From: Pseudomonas baetica | Lineage (GTDB): Bacteria; Pseudomonadota; Gammaproteobacteria; Pseudomonadales; Pseudomonadaceae | Direction of reading: 5' to 3' | Assembly: GCF_002813455.1 (NCBI RefSeq) | Contig: NZ_PHHE01000001.1 | Coordinates: 3,771,001 to 3,835,000 of the forward strand | DNA length: 64,000 bases | Shown here: one piece after another, positions 1-7,309 of the stretch | Layout: each line of letters begins with the position of its first letter | Position numbering within the stretch: position 1 is the stretch's first letter | Position numbers and translations under genes: made by a program | The notes under the pieces: model-generated | Told to the model about the DNA's origin: nothing | The model's input: only the letters and a program-made list of their open reading frames with translations | The model's database searches: none

Positions 1-212
1 TGCGCTTCACGCAGCAGCAGGCGCGGATCGATTTCACCGTCGGTGGGCAGGTACAGGGAAATATGTTTTGCCCGGCGAAAGTGCGGGTCTTGCGCCAATT
101 GCCGGAACAGCCCTTTGGCGGCCTGGCGTTGCTCACCGGGAGTCAGTGAACGGCGCGCCTTGCGCAGCAGGCGGCGGAGTTGCGGGCGGGGTAGCAGCGC
201 GGGTTCGGTCAT
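1..212 (-). CDS. ygfA: 5-formyltetrahydrofolate cyclo-ligase, partial (cut by window edge)
   Basis: Only the first ~70 codons are present; the rest lies beyond the left edge. The reverse-strand ORF begins MTEPALLPRPQLRRLLRKAR and continues with a basic helix and an ISLYLPTDGEID stretch typical of the N-terminus of the YgfA/MTHFS family. The enzyme converts 5-formyl-THF to 5,10-methenyl-THF using ATP. Its place directly downstream of 6S RNA and zapA on the same strand is the conserved gammaproteobacterial zapA-ssrS-ygfA arrangement, which supports the call. The ATG at 210-212 is the natural start, since the 6S RNA terminator lies just upstream. Confidence 0.85.
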   Translation of the reverse strand, partial: MTEPALLPRPQLRRLLRKARRSLTPGEQRQAAKGLFRQLAQDPHFRRAKHISLYLPTDGEIDPRLLLREA

Positions 213-251
213 GGTTCGGCTTCGGCAGGATGGGTGCAAAAACGTACGCAT

Positions 252-289
252 AAAAAATCCGATGGCGGTTTTCACCGCCATCGGATTCG
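252..289 (-). terminator. Rho-independent terminator after 6S RNA
   Basis: A 13-bp GC-rich inverted repeat (AATCCGATGGCGG and its complement) with a short T-rich loop is followed, on the minus strand, by a run of Ts (AAAAAA at 252-257 on the plus strand). It lies between the 3' end of 6S RNA and ygfA, so read-through past it could give the ssrS-ygfA transcript known in other bacteria. Confidence 0.8.
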
Positions 290-295
290 AATCAG

Positions 296-471
296 GCTCC
301 CCGGATGAACCGCTGTCAACTTAGCCCTTGAACCCGAAAGTTCAAGGTGGAAGATGCAGTAGACTTTAAGGCTTTCCGTCTGGCGGACATGCACACCAGC
401 CCAACGTGCAACTTCCAGGGTAGTGCGAATCGGCTCAGGGACATCGTCAACTGGCAAGCACCCCAGGGAGT
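296..471 (-). ncRNA. ssrS: 6S RNA
   Basis: The minus strand from about 471 to 296 reads as the Pseudomonas 6S RNA. I recognise the central segment CTGGTGTGCATGTCCGCCAG, the following CAGACGGAAAGCC and the 3' part GTTGACAGCGGTTCATCCGG. The 5' end (CGCGGCACTCCCTGGG) can pair with the 3' end to form the long rod that mimics an open promoter and sequesters sigma70 RNA polymerase in stationary phase. Length is about 176 nt, close to the P. aeruginosa RNA. Location between zapA and ygfA is the conserved one. Exact ends are estimated from the -10 box and the family pattern. Confidence 0.9.
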
Positions 472-477
472 GCCGCG

Positions 478-506
478 AGTATACCTCAAGCGACCTGGCG
501 AATCAG
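478..506 (-). promoter_or_regulatory. sigma70-type promoter of 6S RNA
   Basis: On the minus strand a good -10 hexamer TATACT (478-483) lies about 7 nt upstream of the expected 6S RNA 5' end. A weak -35-like CTGATT (501-506) is 17 nt further upstream and overlaps the zapA stop codon. Confidence 0.55.
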
Positions 507-820
507 CCCTTGCTGATGTCCGGATCGTCGGCGAGGACCAGATCGACACGATCGAGCAAGTCGCGCACCTGTTCACGGGTCGAGCCGCTGGCCTGGACGT
601 CCGGGCGCTCTTCTTTGTGCAAGAGGTCGTGGGTGATGTTCAGCGCGGCCATTACGGCAATCCGGTCGGCGCCGATGACTTTGCCGCTGCTGCGGATCTC
701 GCGCATCTTGCCGTCCAGGTAGCGCGCGGCACTAACCAGATTGCTGCGTTCTTCCTGCGGGCAGATGATCGAATATTCTTTGTCGAGGATCTGCACGGTA
801 ACGCTATTGCTTGAACTCAT
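503..820 (-). CDS. zapA: Cell division protein ZapA
   Basis: The 105-aa protein starts MSSSNSVTVQILDKEYSIIC, with the typical N-terminal ZapA beta-hairpin (VTVQILDKEY, then CPQEERSNLVSAARYLD). A helical C-terminal half forms the dimerising/tetramerising coiled coil. ZapA bundles FtsZ protofilaments at the Z-ring in the cytoplasm. Its start overlaps the stop of the upstream small coiled-coil gene by 4 bp, so the two are translationally coupled. Length fits the family (~100-110 aa). Its 3' end overlaps the 6S promoter. Confidence 0.95.
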   Translation of the reverse strand: MSSSNSVTVQILDKEYSIICPQEERSNLVSAARYLDGKMREIRSSGKVIGADRIAVMAALNITHDLLHKEERPDVQASGSTREQVRDLLDRVDLVLADDPDISKG

Positions 821-1026
821 GAGTCTTGCTCCAGGGCCTTGAGGCGCGAAATCATCGATTCGACCTTACGCCGGGCGATTTCGTTTTTTTCAATGAGGTG
901 CGCGCGTTCCTCGCGCCAGGTCTTTTCCTGAGCTAGTAAGAGTGCGTTTTGACTCTTTAGTTGCTCGACTCGACCAATCAGCAGTTCGAGTCTGGCCATC
1001 AGCGCTTGCAGGTCGTTGTCTTCCAT
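817..1026 (-). CDS. Small coiled-coil protein, TIGR02449 family
   Basis: I chose the internal ATG at 1026 (MEDNDLQALMARLELLIGRV), giving 69 aa, because the further upstream extension has no coiled-coil character and would run into the divergent promoter region. The product is almost entirely heptad-patterned alpha helix (leucines, glutamates, arginines), ending in a helix with RRKVESMISRLKALE. It resembles the ZapB-like small proteins found before zapA in gammaproteobacteria. It overlaps zapA by 4 bp (ATGA type) and is very likely in its operon. A role in Z-ring organisation is an inference from context and fold, not shown. Confidence 0.75.
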   Translation of the reverse strand: MEDNDLQALMARLELLIGRVEQLKSQNALLLAQEKTWREERAHLIEKNEIARRKVESMISRLKALEQDS

Positions 1027-1144
1027 TGGGTTCACTGTCTGATGGGTTAGCTGGCGGACAGCCTTTAATAGTCTTGGCGAGTCTGTCGATGTAGGATACA
1101 AGGCCTTCATTCTAGACATAGCGCCGTCTGGCGCCTAGCTGCCC

Positions 1145-1705
1145 ATGACCATTGCGAATTCCCCGTACCAAGCCTTTGCCACCCTGCTGACTTCCAGCGG
1201 CCACAACGTCTCGCCTGCCGAACTGCATGGCCAGTTGCTCGGACGCAGTTGCGCCGGTGCCGGCTTCGATAACGAAGGCTGGTTGATCGACGCCGCCGAA
1301 CTGCTCGAAGGCGACATCCAGGACAACGTCCGCAACGCCCTGATCGGCCTGCAAGAGATGGTCAAAGGCGAGCTGACCGGCGACGACGTCACCGTTGTCC
1401 TGCTGCTGCCAACCGATGACGCGCCTCTCGCTGACCGCGCTGCTGCACTGGGCGAGTGGTGCCAGGGCTTCCTCAGCGGGTTCGGCCTGAACTGCCGCGA
1501 CAGCAGCATGCTCAGCACCGAAGCCACCGAAGTGTTGCAGGATCTGGCCGCCATTTCTCAGGTGCAAGATGCCCTGGAAGAATCCGAAGACGGCGAAACC
1601 GACTACATGGAAGTCATGGAATACCTGCGCGTCGCGCCGCTGCTGCTGTTCTCGGAAACCAAGAAAGCCGACGTGCCGCCAGCCGCCAGGCCGTCGCTGC
1701 ATTAA
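1145..1705 (+). CDS. UPF0149 family protein (YgfB/YecA-like)
   Basis: The 186-aa acidic, all-helical protein begins [20 protein letters not shown] and contains the family features [18 protein letters not shown] near residue 25 and the [13 protein letters not shown] stretch in the middle. It matches the YgfB family, whose gene sits upstream of pepP and ubiH in many gammaproteobacteria. In P. aeruginosa a YgfB homologue has been linked to beta-lactam resistance by opposing AlpA-dependent transcription; whether that applies here is inference. It is divergent from the zapA operon and 27 bp upstream of pepP, so probably the first gene of the pepP-ubiH-ubiI operon. Confidence 0.9.
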   Translation: MTIANSPYQAFATLLTSSGHNVSPAELHGQLLGRSCAGAGFDNEGWLIDAAELLEGDIQDNVRNALIGLQEMVKGELTGDDVTVVLLLPTDDAPLADRAAALGEWCQGFLSGFGLNCRDSSMLSTEATEVLQDLAAISQVQDALEESEDGETDYMEVMEYLRVAPLLLFSETKKADVPPAARPSLH

Positions 1706-1732
1706 TCGCGACCCAGGGAAAGCCATCAGCCC

Positions 1733-3067
1733 ATGACCCATATCCCGAAAGCGGAATACAGCCGTCGCCGCAAGGCCCTGATGGCGCAGATGGAACCCAA
1801 CAGCATCGCGATCCTGCCCGCCGCCGCGGTTGCCATCCGCAACCGCGACGTCGAGCACGTCTACCGTCAGGACAGCGATTTTCAGTACCTTTCCGGATTC
1901 CCCGAGCCGCAAGCCGTCATCGTCTTGATGCCCGGCCGCGAGCATGGCGAATACGTGCTGTTCTGCCGTGAACGCAATGCCGAACGCGAATTGTGGGACG
2001 GCTTGCGTGCCGGCCAGGAAGGCGCGATCCGCGACTTCGGCGCCGACGACGCCTTCCCCATCACCGACATCGACGACATCCTCCCGGGCCTGATCGAAGG
2101 CCGCGACCGGGTGTATTCGGCGATGGGCAGTAACCCGGAATTCGATCGGCACCTGATGGACTGGATCAACGTGATCCGCTCCAAAGCGCATCTCGGCGCC
2201 CAGCCGCCGAATGAATTCGTTGCTTTGGATCATCTGCTGCACGACATGCGCCTGTATAAATCGGCGGCAGAAGTGAAGGTGATGCGCGAAGCCGCACGGA
2301 TCTCGACCCAGGCCCATATTCGCGCGATGCAGGCCAGTCGCGCCGGGCTCTACGAATACAGTCTGGAAGCGGAGCTCGACTATGAGTTCCGCAAGGGCGG
2401 CGCGAAAATGCCGGCCTACGGCTCGATCGTCGCTGCCGGGCGCAACAGCTGCATCCTGCATTACCAGCAGAATGACGCGTTGCTCAAGGACGGTGATCTG
2501 GTGCTGATCGATGCTGGCTGTGAGATCGACTGCTACGCCAGCGACATCACTCGCACCTGGCCGGTCAACGGCAAGTTTTCACCCGAGCAGAAAGCGATTT
2601 ACGAATTGGTACTCGCCTCGCAGGAAGCCGCGTTTGCTGAAATCGCCCCGAACAAGCACTGGAATCAGGCGCACGAAGCCACGGTTCGAGTCATCACCGC
2701 AGGTTTGGTGAAGCTGGGTCTGTTGCAGGGCGACGTCGACGAATTGATCGCGACTGAGGCTTATAAAGCCTTTTACATGCACCGCGCCGGCCACTGGCTG
2801 GGCATGGATGTACACGACGTCGGCGAGTACAAGGTGGGCGGCGAATGGCGTGTGCTCGAAGTCGGCATGGCGCTGACCGTGGAGCCGGGCATCTACATTG
2901 CCCCGGACAATCAGAACGTAGCGAAAAAATGGCGCGGCATTGGCGTGCGCATCGAGGACGACGTGGTAGTGACCAAGACCGGCTGTGAAATCCTCACCAA
3001 CGGCGTACCGAAAACCGTCGCTGACATCGAGGCGCTGATGGCGCAAGCACGGACACACGCAGCATGA
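1733..3067 (+). CDS. pepP: Xaa-Pro aminopeptidase
   Basis: The 444-aa protein is a full-length M24B metallopeptidase that removes N-terminal residues preceding proline. The N-terminal AMP_N domain (about 1-150) precedes the pita-bread catalytic domain. The dinuclear manganese ligands are in place: Asp260 (LVLIDAG), Asp271 (SDITRTW), His354 (HRAGHWLGMDVHD), Glu384 (TVEPGIYI) and Glu408 (GVRIEDD), close to the E. coli positions. The stop overlaps the ubiH start by 4 bp (ATGA), so the genes are translationally coupled, the usual pepP-ubiH-visC arrangement. Confidence 0.97.
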   Translation: MTHIPKAEYSRRRKALMAQMEPNSIAILPAAAVAIRNRDVEHVYRQDSDFQYLSGFPEPQAVIVLMPGREHGEYVLFCRERNAERELWDGLRAGQEGAIRDFGADDAFPITDIDDILPGLIEGRDRVYSAMGSNPEFDRHLMDWINVIRSKAHLGAQPPNEFVALDHLLHDMRLYKSAAEVKVMREAARISTQAHIRAMQASRAGLYEYSLEAELDYEFRKGGAKMPAYGSIVAAGRNSCILHYQQNDALLKDGDLVLIDAGCEIDCYASDITRTWPVNGKFSPEQKAIYELVLASQEAAFAEIAPNKHWNQAHEATVRVITAGLVKLGLLQGDVDELIATEAYKAFYMHRAGHWLGMDVHDVGEYKVGGEWRVLEVGMALTVEPGIYIAPDNQNVAKKWRGIGVRIEDDVVVTKTGCEILTNGVPKTVADIEALMAQARTHAA

Positions 3068-4251
3068 GTCGAGTCAATCTGGCAATCATCGGTGGCGGTC
3101 TGGTTGGCGCGAGTTTGGCGTTGGCCCTGCAGGCCGAGGCCAAGGCCCGTGGCTGGAAAATCGTCCTGATCGAACCGTTCGCCCCCGGCGACAGTTGGCA
3201 GCCGAGCTATGACGCTCGCTCGTCGGCGCTGTCCTTTGGCTCGCGACAGATCTACCAACGGCTGGGCGTGTGGCAGGAAATCTCCCGCCGTGCCGAGCCG
3301 ATCAAACAGATTCATGTGTCTGACCGTGGCCGCTTCTCCACCGCGCGTTTGTCGGCGATGGAAGAGGGCGTGCCGGCACTGGGTTACGTGGTGGAAAACG
3401 CCTGGCTCGGCCAGTGCCTGTGGCAGCACATCGACAAAGACGTGATCAGTTGGCGGTGCCCGGCAGAAGTCACGCGCATGGAGCCACTGCCCGGCGGCTA
3501 CCGCCTGACGCTTAATGATGAAGCCACGATTGAATGCGACCTTGCGGTGCTCGCCGATGGTGGCCGTTCGGGGCTGCGCGAGCAGTTGGGCATCAACGTG
3601 CGCAAGCGTCCGTACAACCAGAGCGCGCTGATCGCCAACATCACCCCGAGCGAAGCGCACAACGGCATGGCTTTCGAGCGCTTCACCGACGAAGGCCCGA
3701 TGGCCCTGCTGCCGCTGCCGGAGAACCGTTGCGCGCTGGTCTGGACCCGTTTGGGCATGGACGCGCAGCGTCTGGCCGACTTGAGTGAGCGCGATTTCCT
3801 CAGCGAATTGCAGGGCGTGTTCGGTTACCGTCTCGGCACGCTGAAACAGGTCGGTGCGCGACATCTGTATCCGTTGACGCTGGTCGAAGCCGAAGAACAG
3901 GTGCGCTCGCATCTGGCCGTGCTCGGCAACGCGGCGCACAGTCTGCACCCGATTGCCGGGCAGGGGTTCAACCTGTCCCTGCGCGATGCCGATGCCCTCG
4001 CCGCTGCGCTGCTCGCCAGCGACAAGCCGCTGGGCGACTTCGCCACGTTGCAGGCTTATCGCGAGCGTCAGCGCCTTGATCAAGACCTCACCGTGGGCTT
4101 CTCCGATCAGGTGACGCGCCTGTTCGGCAGCACCCAGCCGCTGGTTTCGCTGGGGCGCAACATCGGCCTGCTCGGTCTTGATCTGCTGCCACCGGCCAAG
4201 CGCTGGTTTGCCCGTCAGGCCATGGGCCTGGGAACGCGCCCGGATGCGTAA
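3064..4251 (+). CDS. ubiH: 2-octaprenyl-6-methoxyphenol hydroxylase (ubiquinone biosynthesis)
   Basis: The 395-aa flavoprotein monooxygenase of the UbiH/Coq6 family hydroxylates ring carbon C1 in aerobic ubiquinone synthesis. The N-terminal FAD dinucleotide fold is visible (IIGGGLVGASLALAL, residues 7-21), as are the central CDLAVLADGGRSG motif and the second FAD motif (LGNAAHSLHPIAGQG, ~281-295). The asparagine in GNAAH, rather than the aspartate of the paralogue downstream, is typical of UbiH. It overlaps pepP at its start and the DUF4442 gene at its end, so it lies inside a tight operon with ubiI. Confidence 0.93.
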   Translation: MSRVNLAIIGGGLVGASLALALQAEAKARGWKIVLIEPFAPGDSWQPSYDARSSALSFGSRQIYQRLGVWQEISRRAEPIKQIHVSDRGRFSTARLSAMEEGVPALGYVVENAWLGQCLWQHIDKDVISWRCPAEVTRMEPLPGGYRLTLNDEATIECDLAVLADGGRSGLREQLGINVRKRPYNQSALIANITPSEAHNGMAFERFTDEGPMALLPLPENRCALVWTRLGMDAQRLADLSERDFLSELQGVFGYRLGTLKQVGARHLYPLTLVEAEEQVRSHLAVLGNAAHSLHPIAGQGFNLSLRDADALAAALLASDKPLGDFATLQAYRERQRLDQDLTVGFSDQVTRLFGSTQPLVSLGRNIGLLGLDLLPPAKRWFARQAMGLGTRPDA

Positions 4252-4735
4252 CTGGCTGATCCGTTCGTTCGGCAAGGCGCGGTTGATGCGCTGGGTGATG
4301 ACGTTCTACCCGCCGTACCTCGGCGCCGGTGTTCGGGTGCGGCACATCAGCGACGACTTTCGCGATGTTCAGGTGTCGATGGGACTGGGCTGGTACAACC
4401 GCAATTACGTTGGCACGCAGTTCGGTGGCAGTCTGTACTCGATGGTCGATCCGTTCTTAATGCTGATGCTGATGCTGATGGAAAACCTCGGCTCGCGGTA
4501 CATCGTCTGGGACAAGGCCGCCGACATCGATTTCATTGCACCGGGTAAAGGCCCGGTGTTCGCCCGGTTCAACATCGACGAGACCTTGCTCGACGAGATC
4601 CGCCGGCAGACCGCCACTGGCGAGAAATACCTGCCGCAGTTGCAGGTCGACATTCATGACGGCGCCGGCAACCTTGTCGCGCGGGTCGGTAAAACCCTTT
4701 ACGTGCGGCTCAAGCCGCAAGCGAGACAGGCTTAA
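4244..4735 (+). CDS. DUF4442 hot-dog-fold protein (thioesterase-like)
   Basis: I start at the ATG at 4244 (MRNWLIRSFGKARLMRW), overlapping the ubiH stop by 8 bp, which gives 163 aa. The sequence VSMGLGWYNRNYVGTQFGGS is the DUF4442 signature; this family has the hot-dog fold of acyl-CoA thioesterases (YiiD C-terminal domain type). The residues just after it form an alternating Leu-Met tract encoded by a short tandem repeat (about 4459-4480). Sandwiched between two ubiquinone hydroxylase genes, it is almost certainly co-transcribed with them, but no role in ubiquinone synthesis is established. Confidence 0.85.
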   Translation: MRNWLIRSFGKARLMRWVMTFYPPYLGAGVRVRHISDDFRDVQVSMGLGWYNRNYVGTQFGGSLYSMVDPFLMLMLMLMENLGSRYIVWDKAADIDFIAPGKGPVFARFNIDETLLDEIRRQTATGEKYLPQLQVDIHDGAGNLVARVGKTLYVRLKPQARQA

Positions 4736-4738
4736 AGC

Positions 4739-5962
4739 ATGGAAATGCGCGCAGATCTGCTGATTGTCGGAGCCGGAATGGTCGGCAGCGCCCTGGCGCT
4801 GGCGTTGCAGGACAGCGGGCTGGAAGTCCTGCTGCTCGACGGCAGCCCGTTGAGCGTCAAACCGTTCGATGCTCAAGCGCCGTTTGAGCCGCGTGTCAGT
4901 GCGCTGTCGGCCGCCAGCCAACGAATTCTCGAACGCCTCGGCGTGTGGGACGGCATCGCCCAGCGGCGCAGCAGTCCTTACACCGATATGCACGTCTGGG
5001 ACGGCAGCGGCACCGGGCAGATTCACTTCTCGGCGGGCAGTGTGCATGCCGAAGTCCTCGGCCATATCGTCGAAAACCGCGTGGTGCAGGATGCCTTACT
5101 CGAACGTTTGCATGATTGCGATCTGGGCATGCTGGCCAACGCGCGACTGGAGCAGATGCGCCGTTCCGGTGACGACTGGCTGCTGACCCTGGCCGATGGT
5201 CGCCAATTGCGCGCGCCGCTGGTGATCGCGGCGGATGGCGCCAACTCGGCAGTGCGTCGCCTGACCGGCGTGGCGACCCGTGAGTGGGATTACCTGCATC
5301 ACGCCATCGTCACCAGCGTGCGCAGCAGCAAGCCGCACCAGTCGACCGCATGGCAGCGCTTTACCGATCACGGGCCGTTGGCGTTTTTGCCGCTGGAACG
5401 CGACGGGCAGCAGGATTGGTGTTCGATCGTCTGGTCGACCACCCCGAGCGAAGCCGAGCGTTTGATGAAGCTGGATGAGGCGGACTTCTGCCGCGAGCTG
5501 GAGCGTGCCTTTGAGGGTCGCCTCGGCGAAGTAATTAGTGCTGATCCGCGCCTGTGCGTGCCGCTGCGTCAGCGCCACGCCAAGCGTTATGTCGCCGAGG
5601 GTTTGGCGCTGATTGGCGATGCCGCGCACACCATTCATCCACTGGCCGGGCAGGGCGTGAACCTTGGTTTCCTTGATGCCGCCGTGTTGGCTGAAGTGTT
5701 GCTGCAAGCCGCTGAACGCGGCGAGCGGCTGGCGGATGTGAAAGTGCTGAGTCGGTACGAGCGTCGACGCATGCCGCACAATCTGGCGTTGATGGCCGCG
5801 ATGGAGGGCTTCGAGCGTTTGTTCCAGGCTAACCCGTTGCCGGTGCGCTGGTTGCGCAATGCCGGTTTGAAGCTGGTGGAGCAGATGCCGGAGGCGAAGG
5901 CTTTGTTTGTGCGGGAGGCCCTCGGGTTGACGGGTGATCTTCCGGCTCTCGCCAAAGCCTGA
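4739..5962 (+). CDS. ubiI: UbiH/UbiF/VisC/COQ6-family hydroxylase, probably UbiI
   Basis: The 407-aa paralogue of the upstream ubiH carries the FAD Rossmann motif LIVGAGMVGSALALAL (~7-22), a middle VIAADGANSAVRRLTG motif and the FAD-binding IGDAAHTIHPLAGQG near residue 297. In the conserved pepP-ubiH-x-visC order this position is that of VisC, now UbiI, the C5 hydroxylase of aerobic ubiquinone synthesis. Pseudomonads usually use a Coq7-type enzyme for the C6 step, so UbiF is less likely; family similarity alone cannot separate UbiI from UbiF. It starts 3 bp after the DUF4442 stop and ends the operon, followed by a REPIN. Confidence 0.85.
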   Translation: MEMRADLLIVGAGMVGSALALALQDSGLEVLLLDGSPLSVKPFDAQAPFEPRVSALSAASQRILERLGVWDGIAQRRSSPYTDMHVWDGSGTGQIHFSAGSVHAEVLGHIVENRVVQDALLERLHDCDLGMLANARLEQMRRSGDDWLLTLADGRQLRAPLVIAADGANSAVRRLTGVATREWDYLHHAIVTSVRSSKPHQSTAWQRFTDHGPLAFLPLERDGQQDWCSIVWSTTPSEAERLMKLDEADFCRELERAFEGRLGEVISADPRLCVPLRQRHAKRYVAEGLALIGDAAHTIHPLAGQGVNLGFLDAAVLAEVLLQAAERGERLADVKVLSRYERRRMPHNLALMAAMEGFERLFQANPLPVRWLRNAGLKLVEQMPEAKALFVREALGLTGDLPALAKA

Positions 5963-5987
5963 CATCTTCATTAAGGCTGATGCCCTC

Positions 5988-6054
5988 TTCGCGAGCAGGC
6001 TCGCTCCCACATTTGAAATGCATTCCAATGTGGGAGCGAGCCTGCTCGCGAAGG
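5988..6054. repeat. REPIN (inverted REP pair, GAGCAGGCTCGC type)
   Basis: Two nearly perfect inverted arms of ~27 bp (CTTCGCGAGCAGGCTCGCTC and its complement) flank a 13-base spacer. It lies directly after ubiI. This is the standard fluorescens-group REP doublet and can fold into a long hairpin in RNA or single-stranded DNA. Confidence 0.9.
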
Positions 6055-6130
6055 GGCCAGAACAGCCACCACAAATTTCAGGCTGTGCAACATCTGGTAA
6101 CTCCTTCAAAAAGAGTTCGATTGAGGTGGT

Positions 6131-6151
6131 AAATGTGAGTCCTTATCATTT
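6131..6151 (+). promoter_or_regulatory. Candidate Fur box upstream of the iron-binding protein gene
   Basis: The sequence AAATGTGAGTCCTTATCATT matches the classical 19-21 bp Fur consensus (AAATGATAATCATTATCATT-like) at nearly all of the conserved positions. It lies about 35-55 bp before the start of a ferric-iron ABC binding protein. Iron-dependent repression of that gene and probably its permease is the expected consequence. Confidence 0.7.
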
Positions 6152-6183
6152 GGCCTACATTTCCCGACCGAGAGACCACTCCC

Positions 6184-7188
6184 ATGTTGGCACCCAAGCG
6201 TCTTCTGACCGCACTGGCCTTGACCCTGATCGGCAGCACCACTGCCCAGGCCGCCGATGAGGTGGTGGTTTACTCGTCGCGTATCGATGAACTGATCAAA
6301 CCGGTATTCGATGCCTACACCGCGAAAACCGGGGTGAAGATCAAGTTCATCACCGACAAGGAAGCGCCGCTGATGCAGCGCATCAAGGCCGAAGGCGAAA
6401 ACGCCACAGCCGACCTGCTGCTGACCGTCGATGCCGGCAACCTCTGGCAGGCCGAGCAGATGGGCATTCTTCAGCCGTTCACCTCGAAAACCATCGATAC
6501 CAATATTCCTGCGCAATACCGCTCGTCCACTCACGCCTGGACTGGCTTGAGCCTGCGCGCGCGGACCATCGCCTATTCCACTGATCGGGTGAAGCCGGGC
6601 GAGTTGACCACCTACGAAGCGCTGGCCGACAAGAACTGGGAAGGGCGTCTGTGCCTGCGCACGGCGAAGAAGGTCTATAACCAGTCGCTGACCGCGACCA
6701 TGATTGAAGTGCATGGCGCCGAGAAGACCGAAAAGATCCTCAAAGGCTGGGTCAACAACCTGTCCACCGACGTGTTCTCCGACGACGTCGCGGTGCTGGA
6801 AGCGATCAACGCCGGGCAATGCGACGTCGGCATCGTCAACACGTACTACTACGGTCGCCTGCACAAGCAGAAGCCGGATCTGCCGGTGAAACTGTTCTGG
6901 CCGAATCAGGCCGATCGCGGCGTACACGTCAACCTGTCGGGCATCGGCCTGACCCAACATGCACCGCACCCGGAAGCGGCCAAGGCCTTGGTCGAGTGGA
7001 TGACCACGCCTGAGGCGCAGAAGATTTTTGCTGACGTGAACCAGGAATTCCCGGCCAACCCGGCGGTGGCGCCTTCGGAAGAAGTGGCGGCGTGGGGCAA
7101 GTTCATTGCCGACACCTTGCCGGTGGAAGTGGCGGGCAAGCGTCAGGCTGAAGCGATCCGGATGATGGATCGGGCGGGTTGGAACTGA
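6184..7188 (+). CDS. Ferric-iron ABC transporter substrate-binding protein (FutA/HitA family)
   Basis: The 334-aa periplasmic protein has a signal peptide ending TTAQA-AD (cleavage near residue 23), followed by [16 protein letters not shown], the start of the mature domain in FbpA/FutA-type proteins. The iron-tyrosine motif NTYYYGRL near residue 220 and the earlier YNQS are present. It binds free Fe(III) in the periplasm for the permease encoded 121 bp downstream. A Fur box precedes it. The pair matches the iron binding protein/permease next to gcvT in P. aeruginosa (PA5217/PA5216, from memory). No ATPase gene is adjacent. Confidence 0.9.
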   Translation: MLAPKRLLTALALTLIGSTTAQAADEVVVYSSRIDELIKPVFDAYTAKTGVKIKFITDKEAPLMQRIKAEGENATADLLLTVDAGNLWQAEQMGILQPFTSKTIDTNIPAQYRSSTHAWTGLSLRARTIAYSTDRVKPGELTTYEALADKNWEGRLCLRTAKKVYNQSLTATMIEVHGAEKTEKILKGWVNNLSTDVFSDDVAVLEAINAGQCDVGIVNTYYYGRLHKQKPDLPVKLFWPNQADRGVHVNLSGIGLTQHAPHPEAAKALVEWMTTPEAQKIFADVNQEFPANPAVAPSEEVAAWGKFIADTLPVEVAGKRQAEAIRMMDRAGWN

Positions 7189-7209
7189 GGCTTTTCTGAG
7201 TGTTTTGAT

Positions 7210-7286
7210 CGTTCCCACGCTCCGCGTGGGAATGCATCCCTCGACGCTCCGCGTCGATTCGCTGAAACCGTGACGCAGAGCGTCAT
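7210..7286. repeat. Triple-hairpin intergenic repeat (GTTCCCACGCTCCGCGTGGGA type)
   Basis: Three consecutive small inverted repeats occur: GTTCCCACGC/GCGTGGGAA (7211-7232), CGACGC/GCGTCG (7242-7256) and TGACGC/GCGTCA (7271-7285). This motif series is a dispersed Pseudomonas intergenic repeat. It lies between the iron-binding protein gene and its permease gene, so it may tune their relative expression. Confidence 0.75.
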
Positions 7287-7309
7287 TTAGTCCCCCCAGA
7301 GACCCAAAA

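Noticed and set aside
2911..4275. 454-codon minus-strand ORF across pepP end and ubiH
   Set aside because: It is an antisense shadow of two well-supported coupled genes, without any family features.
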